NCBI GenBank assembly: GCA_016714985.1
Contig: JADKBS010000039.1
Coordinates: 1-64,000, forward strand
Direction of reading: 5' to 3'
Source of the DNA: Saprospiraceae bacterium
GTDB lineage: Bacteria; Bacteroidota; Bacteroidia; Chitinophagales; Saprospiraceae
Length of the DNA: 64,000 bases
Below the pieces are notes generated by a model, which did no database searches, was not told the DNA's origin, and saw nothing but the letters and a program-made list of their open reading frames with translations. Below are positions 55,868-64,000 of this stretch, piece by piece. How positions within the stretch are numbered: position 1 is the stretch's first letter; each line of letters starts with the position of its first letter. Position numbers and translations under genes: made by a program.

Positions 55868-55989
55868 GACGATTTAAGTTTATCAACACCCTTTTGGATT
55901 TTTTTTAGACATCCGAAAGAGATTTGAAGTGACCATAAATGCTTATTGTAGTTCCTGTTTAAATCTTTGCGGCAATAAGCTGCCAGCAG

Positions 55990-56682
55990 CTATCGTGGTG
56001 TCAGGTTGGTTTCGCATTGGATTTCGGTGACCCATCCCGTTTTTTCGCCGATCTGATGCTCAAAAACATATAGGCTCAGGTTAAGCCGTTTGTTAGGCAT
56101 CTGCATACATACAAGCTTGGCGAGCAAGGCCCCGTCGCTGTCACGATAGACGCTGCTGCCGAGCAGGGCGTTGTGACGGACATCCACCATGGTAATGGAA
56201 GTTTTTTGGGAGGACTCGTGCTTTTGGGTCACGCTGACGGTCCCGTTGCCCATTTCTTGTATCATGGCACCTTTGGTTTTTGCATTTATCAGGTAGCCGT
56301 TGATGTCCGGTTCGGAGTCGGTGAGCAGTATAGATCGGACAACATCCTCCATCCCTTGAACCTCAATATCAAGGTTCTTACCGCCTACATTGTTTGCAAG
56401 GAAATTCCAATGACAGGTGCCCTTAGCATCCAAGCAAACATCAAGATTGCCGTTCACCATTTTGTCCAAAAGGGTACTATGGTCAATCTCCGCTTCCTTG
56501 GGAAAAGCCTTTCCGTCCACCTGTTTTTTGACATAGCCGAACCGGGCTTCTTTTCGGAAGGTGGGGGAGCAGCCATCGCTATTGGTTGGCACGGAAGCCG
56601 TTTGGAATGAGGTCGAAACAATGCCGGTAAATAGGGCCAGCAGCACCGGATAGACCGATGACAGCATTAATGAAGCTTTCAT
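55990..56682 (-). CDS. Exported protein of unknown function
   Basis: The 230-residue protein has an N-terminal signal (MKASLMLSSVYPVLLALFTGIVSTSF). The mature part is rich in beta-type sequence with four cysteines (DGCSPTF, DVCLDAKGTCHW, IQCETNL). It has no recognised family. Ten bp upstream of its ATG is the leader motif TGTCAACTTTTTAAAC (56693-56708), shared with the genes at 57710 and 60589. It belongs to the same-strand run of secreted unknowns. Confidence 0.5.
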   Translation of the reverse strand: MKASLMLSSVYPVLLALFTGIVSTSFQTASVPTNSDGCSPTFRKEARFGYVKKQVDGKAFPKEAEIDHSTLLDKMVNGNLDVCLDAKGTCHWNFLANNVGGKNLDIEVQGMEDVVRSILLTDSEPDINGYLINAKTKGAMIQEMGNGTVSVTQKHESSQKTSITMVDVRHNALLGSSVYRDSDGALLAKLVCMQMPNKRLNLSLYVFEHQIGEKTGWVTEIQCETNLTPR

Positions 56683-56907
56683 TTTGGATTGTGTTTAAAA
56701 AGTTGACAAATCAGCCGCATGTTTCCATGCCGCCATAAAATTTTCAAAAAATCATAAACTTGCTATTGCGCCATCAATTCTTAAAACGTATCTTTGCAAC
56801 GTTTTAAAAGTTGACACGGGCCTTGCCAGCGAGAGTTGTGCAGGGTCTTTTTTATTTAGTTGACTTTCTTTATCGAAATACGCAAGTTCAGGCTATTTTA
56901 ATGAATG

Positions 56908-57567
56908 CTAGAAATCATAAGCCAATACTGGTGTAACAGAGATTGTCTCGAACTCAACTAAACTTGCTGTGTAAAACGCCTTCGTTTCAACACCTAATCG
57001 GAAATTGCCTGGCAAGTCCTTTAAATATTTAAATCCAAGGGTGACGCCTCCTTCCATTAAATTTGAGTTTTTATTGTTTCTTTCTCCAATATCAATAAAG
57101 TTGTCAAACAATGATATTTCTTGCTGCTCAGGGAAAAGTAAATAAACACCTACGTTAAACGAAAGTTCGTTACTTGAAAATAAATTCCTATGATAGTCTA
57201 ATCCAAAAAAATTATTAGTATGCCTTAATTTAAAATCCTTAATAGATAAATTTGCACCACTTGCCATGCCATTGAAGGATTTTCTTCCTACATGAACTTG
57301 TCGTTCATAATATACCCCAATGCCATTTTGTTCATTGAAACTATAGGATAAGCCTATACCCCCTATATTGCCTATTCGCTTTTTATTGTAAAATGCAATA
57401 AAACCAGGTGGAACATCTTCAGGCGCTTGTTCATATTCAACAAAAAAACTGTAAGCTAACCCATACTTGACATTCAAAGTGAGACGGCCTTGATTAGTGC
57501 TTTGTTGGGAGTGAAGCGAATAAGCAGTCGAGGCAAAAATGAATAATAGAATAAGGTTGCGCATCAT
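56908..57567 (-). CDS. Outer-membrane beta-barrel-like protein
   Basis: From the tandem ATGs at 57567/57564 (MMRNLILLFIFASTAYSLHSQ) it has a signal peptide. About 200 residues of amphipathic strands follow (LTLNVKYGLAYSFFVEYEQ, GIGLSYSFNEQNGIGVYYERQVHVG, LSFNVGVYLLFPE, FRLGVETKAFYTASLVEF), ending in an aromatic residue (LAYDF) as outer-membrane barrels do. It is AT-rich. No specific family is recognised. A longer start at 57612 adds 15 unlikely residues. Confidence 0.5.
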   Translation of the reverse strand: MMRNLILLFIFASTAYSLHSQQSTNQGRLTLNVKYGLAYSFFVEYEQAPEDVPPGFIAFYNKKRIGNIGGIGLSYSFNEQNGIGVYYERQVHVGRKSFNGMASGANLSIKDFKLRHTNNFFGLDYHRNLFSSNELSFNVGVYLLFPEQQEISLFDNFIDIGERNNKNSNLMEGGVTLGFKYLKDLPGNFRLGVETKAFYTASLVEFETISVTPVLAYDF

Positions 57568-57709
57568 GAAACAATTTAATTGATTATTTAAAAAGCATAG
57601 CAGCACAATCATGTATTAACAAATTAATGTTATTTACACTTTGTGCCGCTATGCAATTACTAATTTTCTGATAGTGATTACTTCTTAAACCACCCACCTA
57701 TCAAGGATT

Positions 57710-59089
57710 TTATTGCCTTTCAACACACCTATTTGGCAAGTTGTATCGAAAGTAAGTACCTCCACAATTATAAACTGGATGGTCTATGTTGTCATATATG
57801 TTCTTGCCTTCCCTCATACCGCATCCTTGATCCATGGTATTTATGACAAAAAACTCATCTTCCTCCCTAGTATCTTGAACGACAATTTCATCTTTGCTCG
57901 TCCATTGTGAAGAGAACCCAATGTTTGCTTCAAATCCATTCTGTACCGAACCTGTAACACTCACACCTGTTGTTGAAACACCATTATTGTTACCAGCAAC
58001 CCCAGTCCCTACTGTACCACCAAGGTTGTTTGTAAAAGTTCGTTTTAAACTTCCGTTTAGTGTAACAGTACCTTCATTGTCTTGTTCGTAAACAACCATC
58101 AAGTTGTTAACTTCATCACAATCCCAATCAGCATTCCACGTGCCACCCCACCATTTCCAGTTTTCCCTCCGAATATCTCTTCGTGAGTAATCCTGGCTTT
58201 GCAAGGTTGCAGATGCCGAAGCAACGATATCGCCATTCGGTTGGGTAGCGAGCGTACCAAAAACCCTAAGCCACTTCATTTCTGATCCTCCACCATTTCC
58301 ATTTAGGCTTATGAAGGCATCCAATTGTTTTGTCAACCTAGCCCATCCAGCGTGAACCTGCCGGATGTTATCTTCGCAGCATTCATGTGCGACGCAGCAA
58401 CTAGACCGAGGGCCAACTGGATCGCTGGGCGGGTCTCCCTTGTCAATAATTTCATTGTACACCTCAGGTGTTATTATCAAAGTAGGGTTTAGCTCGGCAT
58501 ATGCATCATTAATTCCTGAAATTAGCGTGTACCCAGTGCCTTCCCTGTTTCTGATGTAGCCGTTCGCAACATTTGCTTCTTCAAGAGCGGGAACTATCAC
58601 TGGGTCAAAGCTACCAACTTCGTAGTCCTCAACATAAGGGACGTAAAAGTAAAGGTTTGCTTTGGTGAAGAAAGAAAAATTGTTCCCCATTTGATTGCTC
58701 TTTGCGTTAAAAAATTGGGAAATCGTTGGGTACGCAACAAGGTTGCTATTAACAAGAGCAGTCATGCTATTCTTGAACGAACCCTTAAATTGATCTGGGA
58801 TAGCTGATTTTACATACACTTGGCTAGTTTGGGGGGACATCAGGTCTGGCAACCCTACGTATCTGTCGTTGAACAATGAATTCTTTGCCAAGTAATACAC
58901 CTCTGCACGAATGCTTGGATTTTGGAACAAGACTTTTGTTGCTTCGGTTAACTCGTTAATGGCACCTCTCATTTGGAACTCGGTTACAGTTGCCTGAGCT
59001 TGTAGCCTTCCAATTGAAAAGAATACTAAAAGCTGAAGCACGGTTAATCCTTGCCAGATTGGCTTTAGATTAAATAGAAACTTTTTCAT
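57710..59089 (-). CDS. Exported cysteine-containing protein of unknown function
   Basis: The 459-residue protein has a signal peptide (MKKFLFNLKPIWQGLTVLQLLVFFSIGRLQAQ). The mature N-terminal half is helical. A cysteine-rich segment (RSSCCVAHECCEDN) lies near residue 240. A beta-rich C-terminal third follows (NLMVVYEQDNEGTVTLNGSLKRTF, GVSTTGVSVTGSVQNGFEANIGFSSQW) and ends with further cysteines (DQGCGMREG, YNCGGTYFRY). I do not recognise it. The motif TGTCAATTTTTAAAAC lies 10 bp before the ATG. Its length and disulphide potential suggest an extracellular protein. Confidence 0.5.
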   Translation of the reverse strand: MKKFLFNLKPIWQGLTVLQLLVFFSIGRLQAQATVTEFQMRGAINELTEATKVLFQNPSIRAEVYYLAKNSLFNDRYVGLPDLMSPQTSQVYVKSAIPDQFKGSFKNSMTALVNSNLVAYPTISQFFNAKSNQMGNNFSFFTKANLYFYVPYVEDYEVGSFDPVIVPALEEANVANGYIRNREGTGYTLISGINDAYAELNPTLIITPEVYNEIIDKGDPPSDPVGPRSSCCVAHECCEDNIRQVHAGWARLTKQLDAFISLNGNGGGSEMKWLRVFGTLATQPNGDIVASASATLQSQDYSRRDIRRENWKWWGGTWNADWDCDEVNNLMVVYEQDNEGTVTLNGSLKRTFTNNLGGTVGTGVAGNNNGVSTTGVSVTGSVQNGFEANIGFSSQWTSKDEIVVQDTREEDEFFVINTMDQGCGMREGKNIYDNIDHPVYNCGGTYFRYNLPNRCVERQ

Positions 59090-59515
59090 ACTGTTTAAGT
59101 TTTAAAAATTGACAAATGCCTACTCTATTCAAGGCTTTTCAGCGACCGCCCTCGCCAAGGCACTACACCAAGGCATATCTATATTGTCAGCCATAATTTA
59201 ACCGACAAACAACCTTCATGGCGGGCACGGTTTGATGCCAATCAACACAAGCCGCTGTGCGGCAGCTGGGCAAGTCAGGCGCCCAGCCGCAAGGGGAGTA
59301 CAGGTTTTCATAAAACGTGTTTTAAAAGTTGACATTCAATAATGAGAGCGATTTAAAGAGAGAATGTTTTTTGGTGTAGCGTGTAAAAGAGTGTGGTTAG
59401 GATTGTTGGATTGCTATATTGTTGAATTGTTGAATGACCGGAATGACCCTAGAGCGCATAAGCCACCAACAATAAAACAATATAACAAGCCAACAATCTA
59501 TCAATCAGAGCGTGT
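59090..59515. other. Gene-free stretch with a TTGTTG-word inverted repeat (59401-59498)
   Basis: It contains two leader motifs. A 31-residue frame at 59216-59311 is preceded by one of them but has no recognisable content. An imperfect ~31-bp inverted repeat has arms at 59401-59432 (TTGTTGGATTGCTATATTG) and 59467-59498. No convincing gene is seen. Confidence 0.5.
59099..59114 (-). promoter_or_regulatory. Shared leader motif TGTCAAcTTTTAAAAC before exported genes
   Basis: Minus-strand copies lie at 56693-56708, 56801-56816, 59099-59114 and 59319-59334, with a partial at 60724-60738. At 56693, 59099 and 60724 it ends 9-11 bp before an ATG, the position of a translation-initiation or 5' leader element. 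It may be a ribosome-loading sequence or regulator site specific to this gene cluster. Confidence 0.5.
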
Positions 59516-60031
59516 TCAGGAAAAAGCCACTTCGTACCAGGCATCTCCTTCTTTAACTTTATATATACCTTTGCTGATATTGTATCCGTGTATGTCAAGT
59601 GAGTCGTTCATCCATGCGGGCGTCCTGATGTCTTCCAGCACGATGAAGTAGCCGCTGCCGAAATGCCTGCTGGCCTTGCCCCGCAGCATGTCGTCCTTGT
59701 GGAACCTGAAAACCAACTGTCCGGTAGAAGTGGCCGACACCACCGCCTTTGTAAGCGTGCTCGGTTTGGCTTGGCCGTTTGTGCCCTTGGCAGGCTTGTC
59801 TGCCTTGTGGGGGGCGTTGGCCGGCTCAATCTTGCAAATGCCGTGATAGAGGCAGTCTTTGGCTGGCATGCCGAACACCACTTCCACCGAAACAGTCCGT
59901 TGTGCTTCGTTCAACACTAAAGAGGATTCAGGTATGTAAAATTCAGAACTCATTTCTTTTTCTGCTTTTTGCTTGGATGTTGGAAGCGAGATAGTTCCCA
60001 TCTTGTCTTTCAGTTTTCGTTGTTGGGGCAT
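59516..60031 (-). CDS. Unknown protein, probably cytoplasmic
   Basis: The 171-residue frame (possible later start at 59953, MSSEFYIPESS) has no signal peptide. It contains VSVEVVFGMPAKDCLYHGICKIEPA, a low-complexity Lys/Pro/Ala linker, and a C-terminal block (TGQLVFRFHKDDMLRGKASRHFGSGYFIVLED, INISKGIYKVKEG-like end) reminiscent of a small beta domain. I do not recognise a family. It is GC-rich and probably real. It lies among secreted genes but lacks the leader motif. Confidence 0.5.
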   Translation of the reverse strand: MPQQRKLKDKMGTISLPTSKQKAEKEMSSEFYIPESSLVLNEAQRTVSVEVVFGMPAKDCLYHGICKIEPANAPHKADKPAKGTNGQAKPSTLTKAVVSATSTGQLVFRFHKDDMLRGKASRHFGSGYFIVLEDIRTPAWMNDSLDIHGYNISKGIYKVKEGDAWYEVAFS

Positions 60032-60588
60032 CGGGTTTCCAACGGCCCTACAATCGGTTCAACCATCTTTTCAATGCTGCAAAGTTGGGACGGAAAAAAA
60101 TGGCTGTCAGGGACAGTTTACCATTGATTCTTACCCCAATATTTTTTAACATTTTTATCGTAAAAACAAGGCAAACGTCTTTCTTGCTTGATTTTTACCT
60201 TGCTACAACTGCTCATTCGCAGTTTTTCTTACTTTGGTCGTTCGGGGTCGCTTTCAGAAGGTTTCTTGGCGCTTCTCGCTTTTGCATGATGCAAAGGTAG
60301 GAGCAGCGGGAGCGTGCGTCACGGACAGAAATGCATCGGTTCTTACCCAAAGAAAAATTGAAAACAATCGGGCAATGCCTTTAAAAAGCCTGTTTTTATT
60401 AGGCTGTGACCAATCGTTTTCAAATTTTTCTTACTTTTAACCACCTGAAGACAACTGCCGCAACCTGCAATTTTTTGCGAGCGCGCTGCTCAGTATTTTG
60501 CTATTGGGCGTTTGGCACTTTGAGCCTTTCAATCTAGGTAAATCCTTTTTAATCATATTGTGCCTAGGAATAATGAAGGTACCAATTT

Positions 60589-60714
60589 TTATTGGTATAT
60601 CTCCTCAATAATGATATTCGTTTTTTCAGATTGAGGCAGAGCGTCATATTGTGCTTTTGTCATGTTAGGTAGAAACATGTTCAAGACCAAAGAGAAGAAC
60701 AGATAGAGAATCAT
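60589..60714 (-). CDS. Possible 41-residue small protein with hydrophobic N-terminus
   Basis: The ATG at 60714 opens MILYLFFSLVLNMFLPNMTKAQYDALPQSEK and the frame ends at TAA (60589). The first 17 residues could be a signal or membrane segment. The leader motif AACTTTTAAAAC ends 9 bp before the ATG, as at the larger exported genes of the cluster. The frame could be coincidental because the region is AT-rich, but the leader supports translation. No family is recognised. Confidence 0.5.
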   Translation of the reverse strand: MILYLFFSLVLNMFLPNMTKAQYDALPQSEKTNIIIEEIYQ

Positions 60715-61632
60715 GATTGTAATGTTTTAAAAGTTAAGCGATATTTTGTTTAATTGATGGTACAAAGCTATAGGCAGGAATGCCCCTTGTCAGGGACAGC
60801 TAGGCAGCTTATCTTACCCACAAAATGGCTTCAAAATCAGGCTGGGAAAAGATTATCAAGCTGACAATCAAAAGGTTATCAAAAACAAACACAAAAATAT
60901 AGTTACTTACTGCGCAGTAAATAGCAGCAGTTTTTGGCGTAAAATCAGGCTATATTATGGAAATAATATTGGTTTATTAAATCATTAAACTGACGCAGAA
61001 GGGCTATCTTATGAAAAATGAAGGCCGCGCATTTTCACTTTTGAGGCCCCTTTGTCATGGCCGCAGGCTATCTCTTAGTCATGAAGTGAAGCAAAATACG
61101 ATTCAGAGATTCCCGATAGCTATCGGGATAAAGCCCATTACAAAGGGGGACGGAATCCTGCAAGAAATTTTATAAGAAAGCACATATTCATCGCACGCTG
61201 GAAAAAAATCCCTGTTGACGCAGACACCCCAATAGGTTGTTTCACAAGACGGTTTCACAGGAATTGTCTCCAACAATTATTGGGTCTCCCGCAGATTTTA
61301 CAGATTTACGCAGATTTTTCCTTCCTAAAATCTTGGATTTTCACCTGCGAATCCCGACAAATAACAGAATCGCAACCTGTAGGAGCCGTAGTTTTGATGT
61401 AACTACTAGTAAGTACTTGAGAGATGAGACCTCTCGCATTTTTGGGGTGCTATTCAAAAACTACCCCTACTCCCCTTCCGTGTAGGTACAACTTGGATAA
61501 ATGGACAAGGATTACTACATTTACGCCGGACTAATCCAAAATAGCTGTACACGGCGCTCGTGGGACTAGGGATTTCCTGTTTGCCTACGGAAGCACAAAG
61601 CACAATCAAACCGCTACGCAAAAACAACACTC
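60715..61632. other. Long AT-rich intergenic region with short repeats
   Basis: No convincing gene. Features are an 18-bp perfect palindrome TCCCGATAGCTATCGGGA (61111-61128), a GCAGATTTTACAGATTTACGC-type tract (about 61291-61318), and a GTAACTACTAGTAAG stretch at 61399 that resembles a MITE end but lacks a partner. An 82-residue frame at 61237-61485 runs through these repeats and is not believed. Confidence 0.5.
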
Positions 61633-63144
61633 ATGCAATACCTAAAAGAACTGGCAGAAATCGTCACCGCCAACAAAGTCAAGAAAATAGAAGTCATTGG
61701 AAACCCTAAGGATAAGGGCACAAAACTACAAAAGCTGTACGATGCCATTCGTACCGGTGAAGTGGATACTGACGATGCAGCGTTTGCCTTGTTGTATGGA
61801 GATGAAGATAACAAAGGGGCATATCACAAACTGAAGTACACGCTAAAAGAAAAACTCATCAATACTCTGTTCTTTATTGACACCAAAACAAATAAATACT
61901 CAGATACCCAGAGCACCTATTTTCAATGCGCCAAGGAAGTCATTGCTATTGAAATCCTTGGAATGAGGGGCGGCATTGCACTCTCTGCCCGATTATCAGA
62001 GAAGTTGTTGTCAACAACTATGAAATATGATTTCACCTATCTTAGCATCAATTTGTGCAGTAAACTAGCGTTTTATTATGCTCAGGCATTTGGGGACAGA
62101 ACTAAGTTCAGTTATTTCAATGAAAAATTGATGCAATTAAATAAACTATATATAAAAGAAGTTACTGTGGAAGCGCGATTCTGGGATATAGTGTCGTACT
62201 ATGTCAGGGACAAATCCACGAAAAAATTCATTGCTCCCATAGCAGAAAAGTATGTGAAAGAAATGGAGGAGATGCATTCTGATTTGACTTCCAGAAAGTT
62301 GATACATAAGGGCTACTTGTTGAAGATAGCAAAGAGCATGAGTGAGAATGATTACAAAACTACCATACTCCTTTGCAAGGAGGCGCTGTTTAAACTGGAT
62401 GCTTTGCCTATTATGGACGTTGCTGCCATTTCGGGCATCTCTTTTCAGCTAATAGCTAGTTGTACCCACCTCAAGCGTTATGATGAAGCCAAAGCCGGCA
62501 TTGAACGATGCCTAGGAATACAAGAAACGGGCCGCCAAACTTGGTTCAAGACCCTCGAACTCAACATGACGCTTGCCCTCCATACCCGACACTACGACGA
62601 GGCGTGGGAGGTTTTTCAAAAAGCCACCAGCCACAAGGGCTTTGCAAAAATACCCAAGCACTGGCAGGAAACCTGGAAGATCTTCGAGGCATGGCTCTGG
62701 TTCTTGAAGGGGGTTGGACAGGTAAAGGCAGACTCCTCGGCCATAAAACCCTTCAAAGTATCCAAATTCCTAAACGAAGTGCCCGAATTCTCCAAGGACA
62801 AGCGGGGCATGAACGTGCCCATCATTGTGGTGCAATTGGCCATTGCATTGCTCGAAAAGAAATACGAAGTGGTAATGGACAAGGTAGAAGCCCTCAAAAA
62901 GTACAATTTTCGCTATCTCAATGATGACACCAATTTTCGAAGTTACTGTTTCATTCAAATGGTCATGGTGATGGAGAAACAGCATTTCAGGCAAAAACAG
63001 ACTATCACGAAATGTGAAAACCTATTGGCCGATTTGTCTTCCTCCCCCATTGACATCACCGACCAATCATACGACATTGAAATCCTGCCCTTGGAGGATA
63101 CTTGGGAGTTCATCACCAGCCTATTGCCTGAAAAGGGTTTTTAA
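61633..63144 (+). CDS. TPR/alpha-helical repeat protein of unknown function
   Basis: The 503-residue protein (MQYLKELAEIVTANKVKKIEVIGNPKDKGTKLQKLYDAI) is almost entirely helical with weak tetratricopeptide-like pairs (DYKTTILLCKEALFKLDAL, CTHLKRYDEAKAGIERCLGI, ALHTRHYDEAWEVFQKA). Proteins with this N-terminal signature (YDAIRTGEVDTDDAAFALLYG) occur as multi-copy families in Saprospiraceae-like genomes, as far as I recall. It has no signal peptide. A scaffold role is likely, but the function is unknown. It is convergent with the ABC1 kinase gene, 3 bp between stops. Confidence 0.5.
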   Translation: MQYLKELAEIVTANKVKKIEVIGNPKDKGTKLQKLYDAIRTGEVDTDDAAFALLYGDEDNKGAYHKLKYTLKEKLINTLFFIDTKTNKYSDTQSTYFQCAKEVIAIEILGMRGGIALSARLSEKLLSTTMKYDFTYLSINLCSKLAFYYAQAFGDRTKFSYFNEKLMQLNKLYIKEVTVEARFWDIVSYYVRDKSTKKFIAPIAEKYVKEMEEMHSDLTSRKLIHKGYLLKIAKSMSENDYKTTILLCKEALFKLDALPIMDVAAISGISFQLIASCTHLKRYDEAKAGIERCLGIQETGRQTWFKTLELNMTLALHTRHYDEAWEVFQKATSHKGFAKIPKHWQETWKIFEAWLWFLKGVGQVKADSSAIKPFKVSKFLNEVPEFSKDKRGMNVPIIVVQLAIALLEKKYEVVMDKVEALKKYNFRYLNDDTNFRSYCFIQMVMVMEKQHFRQKQTITKCENLLADLSSSPIDITDQSYDIEILPLEDTWEFITSLLPEKGF

Positions 63145-63147
63145 ACC

Positions 63148-64000
63148 CTAAAACTTCCCCTGCCGCCAAATAGAAGCCATCCAGCGTATGCCGAACAGGC
63201 CCGCCACGATGAACCCAATCACGCCCACCACCGGAATGTTTTTGTAATGTGGCGGCACGTCGGCCATCACCAACAGCGACGAGCCAAGTATGAGCGCCCC
63301 CAGTACCAGGCCAAAGGAAATGCGCTTGGACGCCACGTCCACCGCCGAGTCGAGCGGCTCAAGGCCCCGGTGCTCGAACTCGATGTGCAACTTACCCCGC
63401 TTTATTTTTTCGATGACCTCCTCCATGTCCTCTGGGAACGAGGTGGCGAGCTTGGAGAGTTCGCCGAGGGTGCGGGCCATGCGCTTGGAGAGCTTGGCGG
63501 GGCTGTACTTGCGGCGCAGCAACCTCGAAACATAAGGGTGGATGTTCTCGATGATATTGTACTTGGGGTCGAGCATGAGTCCAACGCCCTCAATGATGAC
63601 GAGTGCTTTTAGCAACAACAATAGGTTGGAGGGCACCCTGATTTTATAATCAAAAAACAGCGAGTTGAGCGCCGCCATCACCTCGTTGCTGTCAATGTCG
63701 GAGAGGCCGATATTGGAGTAGTTCTGGAAAAATTCGCCAATATCGTATTCGAGGCTTTTTTGGTCAATCTTCTCTTCGTCCCAACTGAATTGCAGGAGCG
63801 ACTGCTTAAGCCCCTCCGTGTCGTGGTCATGCACGGCGAGCAGCAGGTCGGCGAGCAGTTCACGGTCGGTTTCCATCACCGCGCCCATCATGCCGTAGTC
63901 AATGAAGCAGACCCGCTGGTCGGGCAGCACGAAGATATTGCCGGGGTGGGGGTCGGCGTGGAAGAAGCCGTGGTCGAATACCTGCTCGAAGTAGAGGTTG
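63148..64000 (-). CDS. ABC1/AarF/UbiB-family atypical kinase (partial, cut by right edge)
   Basis: The C-terminal ~284 residues are visible. The kinase-like motif FFHADPHPGNIFVLPD (catalytic loop) and FIDYGMMG (the DFG-equivalent) lie near the window edge. A helical C-lobe and then two membrane helices at the end follow (ISFGLVLGALILGSSLLVM; NIPVVGVIGFIVAGLFGI), as in UbiB. The family supports quinone biosynthesis or lipid handling at the membrane. The frame continues past 64000, so the N-terminal KxGQ motif is not seen. Confidence 0.5.
   Translation of the reverse strand, partial: NLYFEQVFDHGFFHADPHPGNIFVLPDQRVCFIDYGMMGAVMETDRELLADLLLAVHDHDTEGLKQSLLQFSWDEEKIDQKSLEYDIGEFFQNYSNIGLSDIDSNEVMAALNSLFFDYKIRVPSNLLLLLKALVIIEGVGLMLDPKYNIIENIHPYVSRLLRRKYSPAKLSKRMARTLGELSKLATSFPEDMEEVIEKIKRGKLHIEFEHRGLEPLDSAVDVASKRISFGLVLGALILGSSLLVMADVPPHYKNIPVVGVIGFIVAGLFGIRWMASIWRQGKF

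Noticed and set aside
59216..59311. 31-residue frame preceded by the leader motif
   Set aside because: Composition shows no signal, domain or coding bias; mentioned only as part of the intergenic region.
61237..61485. 82-residue plus-strand frame
   Set aside because: It runs through GCAGATTT-type repeats and a MITE-like scrap, has no domain, signal or sensible codon use.
61399..61489. Possible fourth GTAACTAC transposon copy
   Set aside because: The left end resembles the family but no matching right end or 8-bp duplication could be found.

Overview
The window reads as a chromosome segment of a Bacteroidota bacterium. The closest fit is a Saprospiraceae-like lineage, but that rank is an inference. 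Supporting signs are a type IX secretion (T9SS) C-terminal sorting tail, TAnnTTTG promoter boxes, DUF6089, DUF3109 and DUF6624 proteins, an unusually long PurF, a mitochondrial-type citrate synthase, and ROCO and STAND conflict genes.

Region 1 (1-25 kb, almost all minus strand) is an accessory and defence island interrupted by a few ordinary genes. It holds two frame-broken LRR-ROC-COR-TIR (ROCO) genes plus two 5' scraps of the same family, a DUF6922/AbiEii pair, a PutAbiC-like membrane protein, an orphan UPF0175 antitoxin, an IetA/IetS (AAA ATPase plus subtilase) pair, and a truncated cytosine-C5 methyltransferase. It also holds a tightly coupled four-gene cassette (17.1-23.2 kb): a SIR2-like fragment, an EAD11-like protein, a DUF1016/PD-(D/E)XK nuclease, and a membrane-anchored STAND NTPase with 14 WD40 repeats. 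Embedded ordinary genes are a NuoF/FdhB-type flavoprotein, a DUF6624 protein, uvrB and a secreted serine hydrolase.

Region 2 (25-48.6 kb) is mainly housekeeping: rlmD, an enoyl-CoA hydratase, a PIN toxin-antitoxin pair, a fused alpha/beta 2-oxoacid dehydrogenase E1, a zinc-hook AAA ATPase, a T9SS cargo protein, DinB and MOSC proteins, tRNA-Gln, a hybrid sensor kinase with Hpt partner, purF, citrate synthase, dacB, a YgjP-like peptidase and rpmH. Region 3 (48.7-61 kb) encodes exported proteins: a large cytochrome c/PA14/beta-propeller/DUF1080 lipoprotein and a run of secreted unknowns that includes two distant paralogues. Several of these share a 16-bp leader motif 10-11 bp before the ATG. The window ends in a TPR-like protein and an ABC1/UbiB kinase cut by the right edge.

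The strongest new observation is a family of short non-autonomous transposons (9.3, 44.3 and 53.9 kb). They have GTAACTACTT-type terminal inverted repeats and nested hairpins, and each is flanked by a perfect but different 8-bp target duplication. A second theme is short palindromes lying in frame inside coding sequence. Single-base frameshifts occur in several genes, often at homopolymers and also in non-defence genes, so at least part of the apparent gene decay may be sequencing error.
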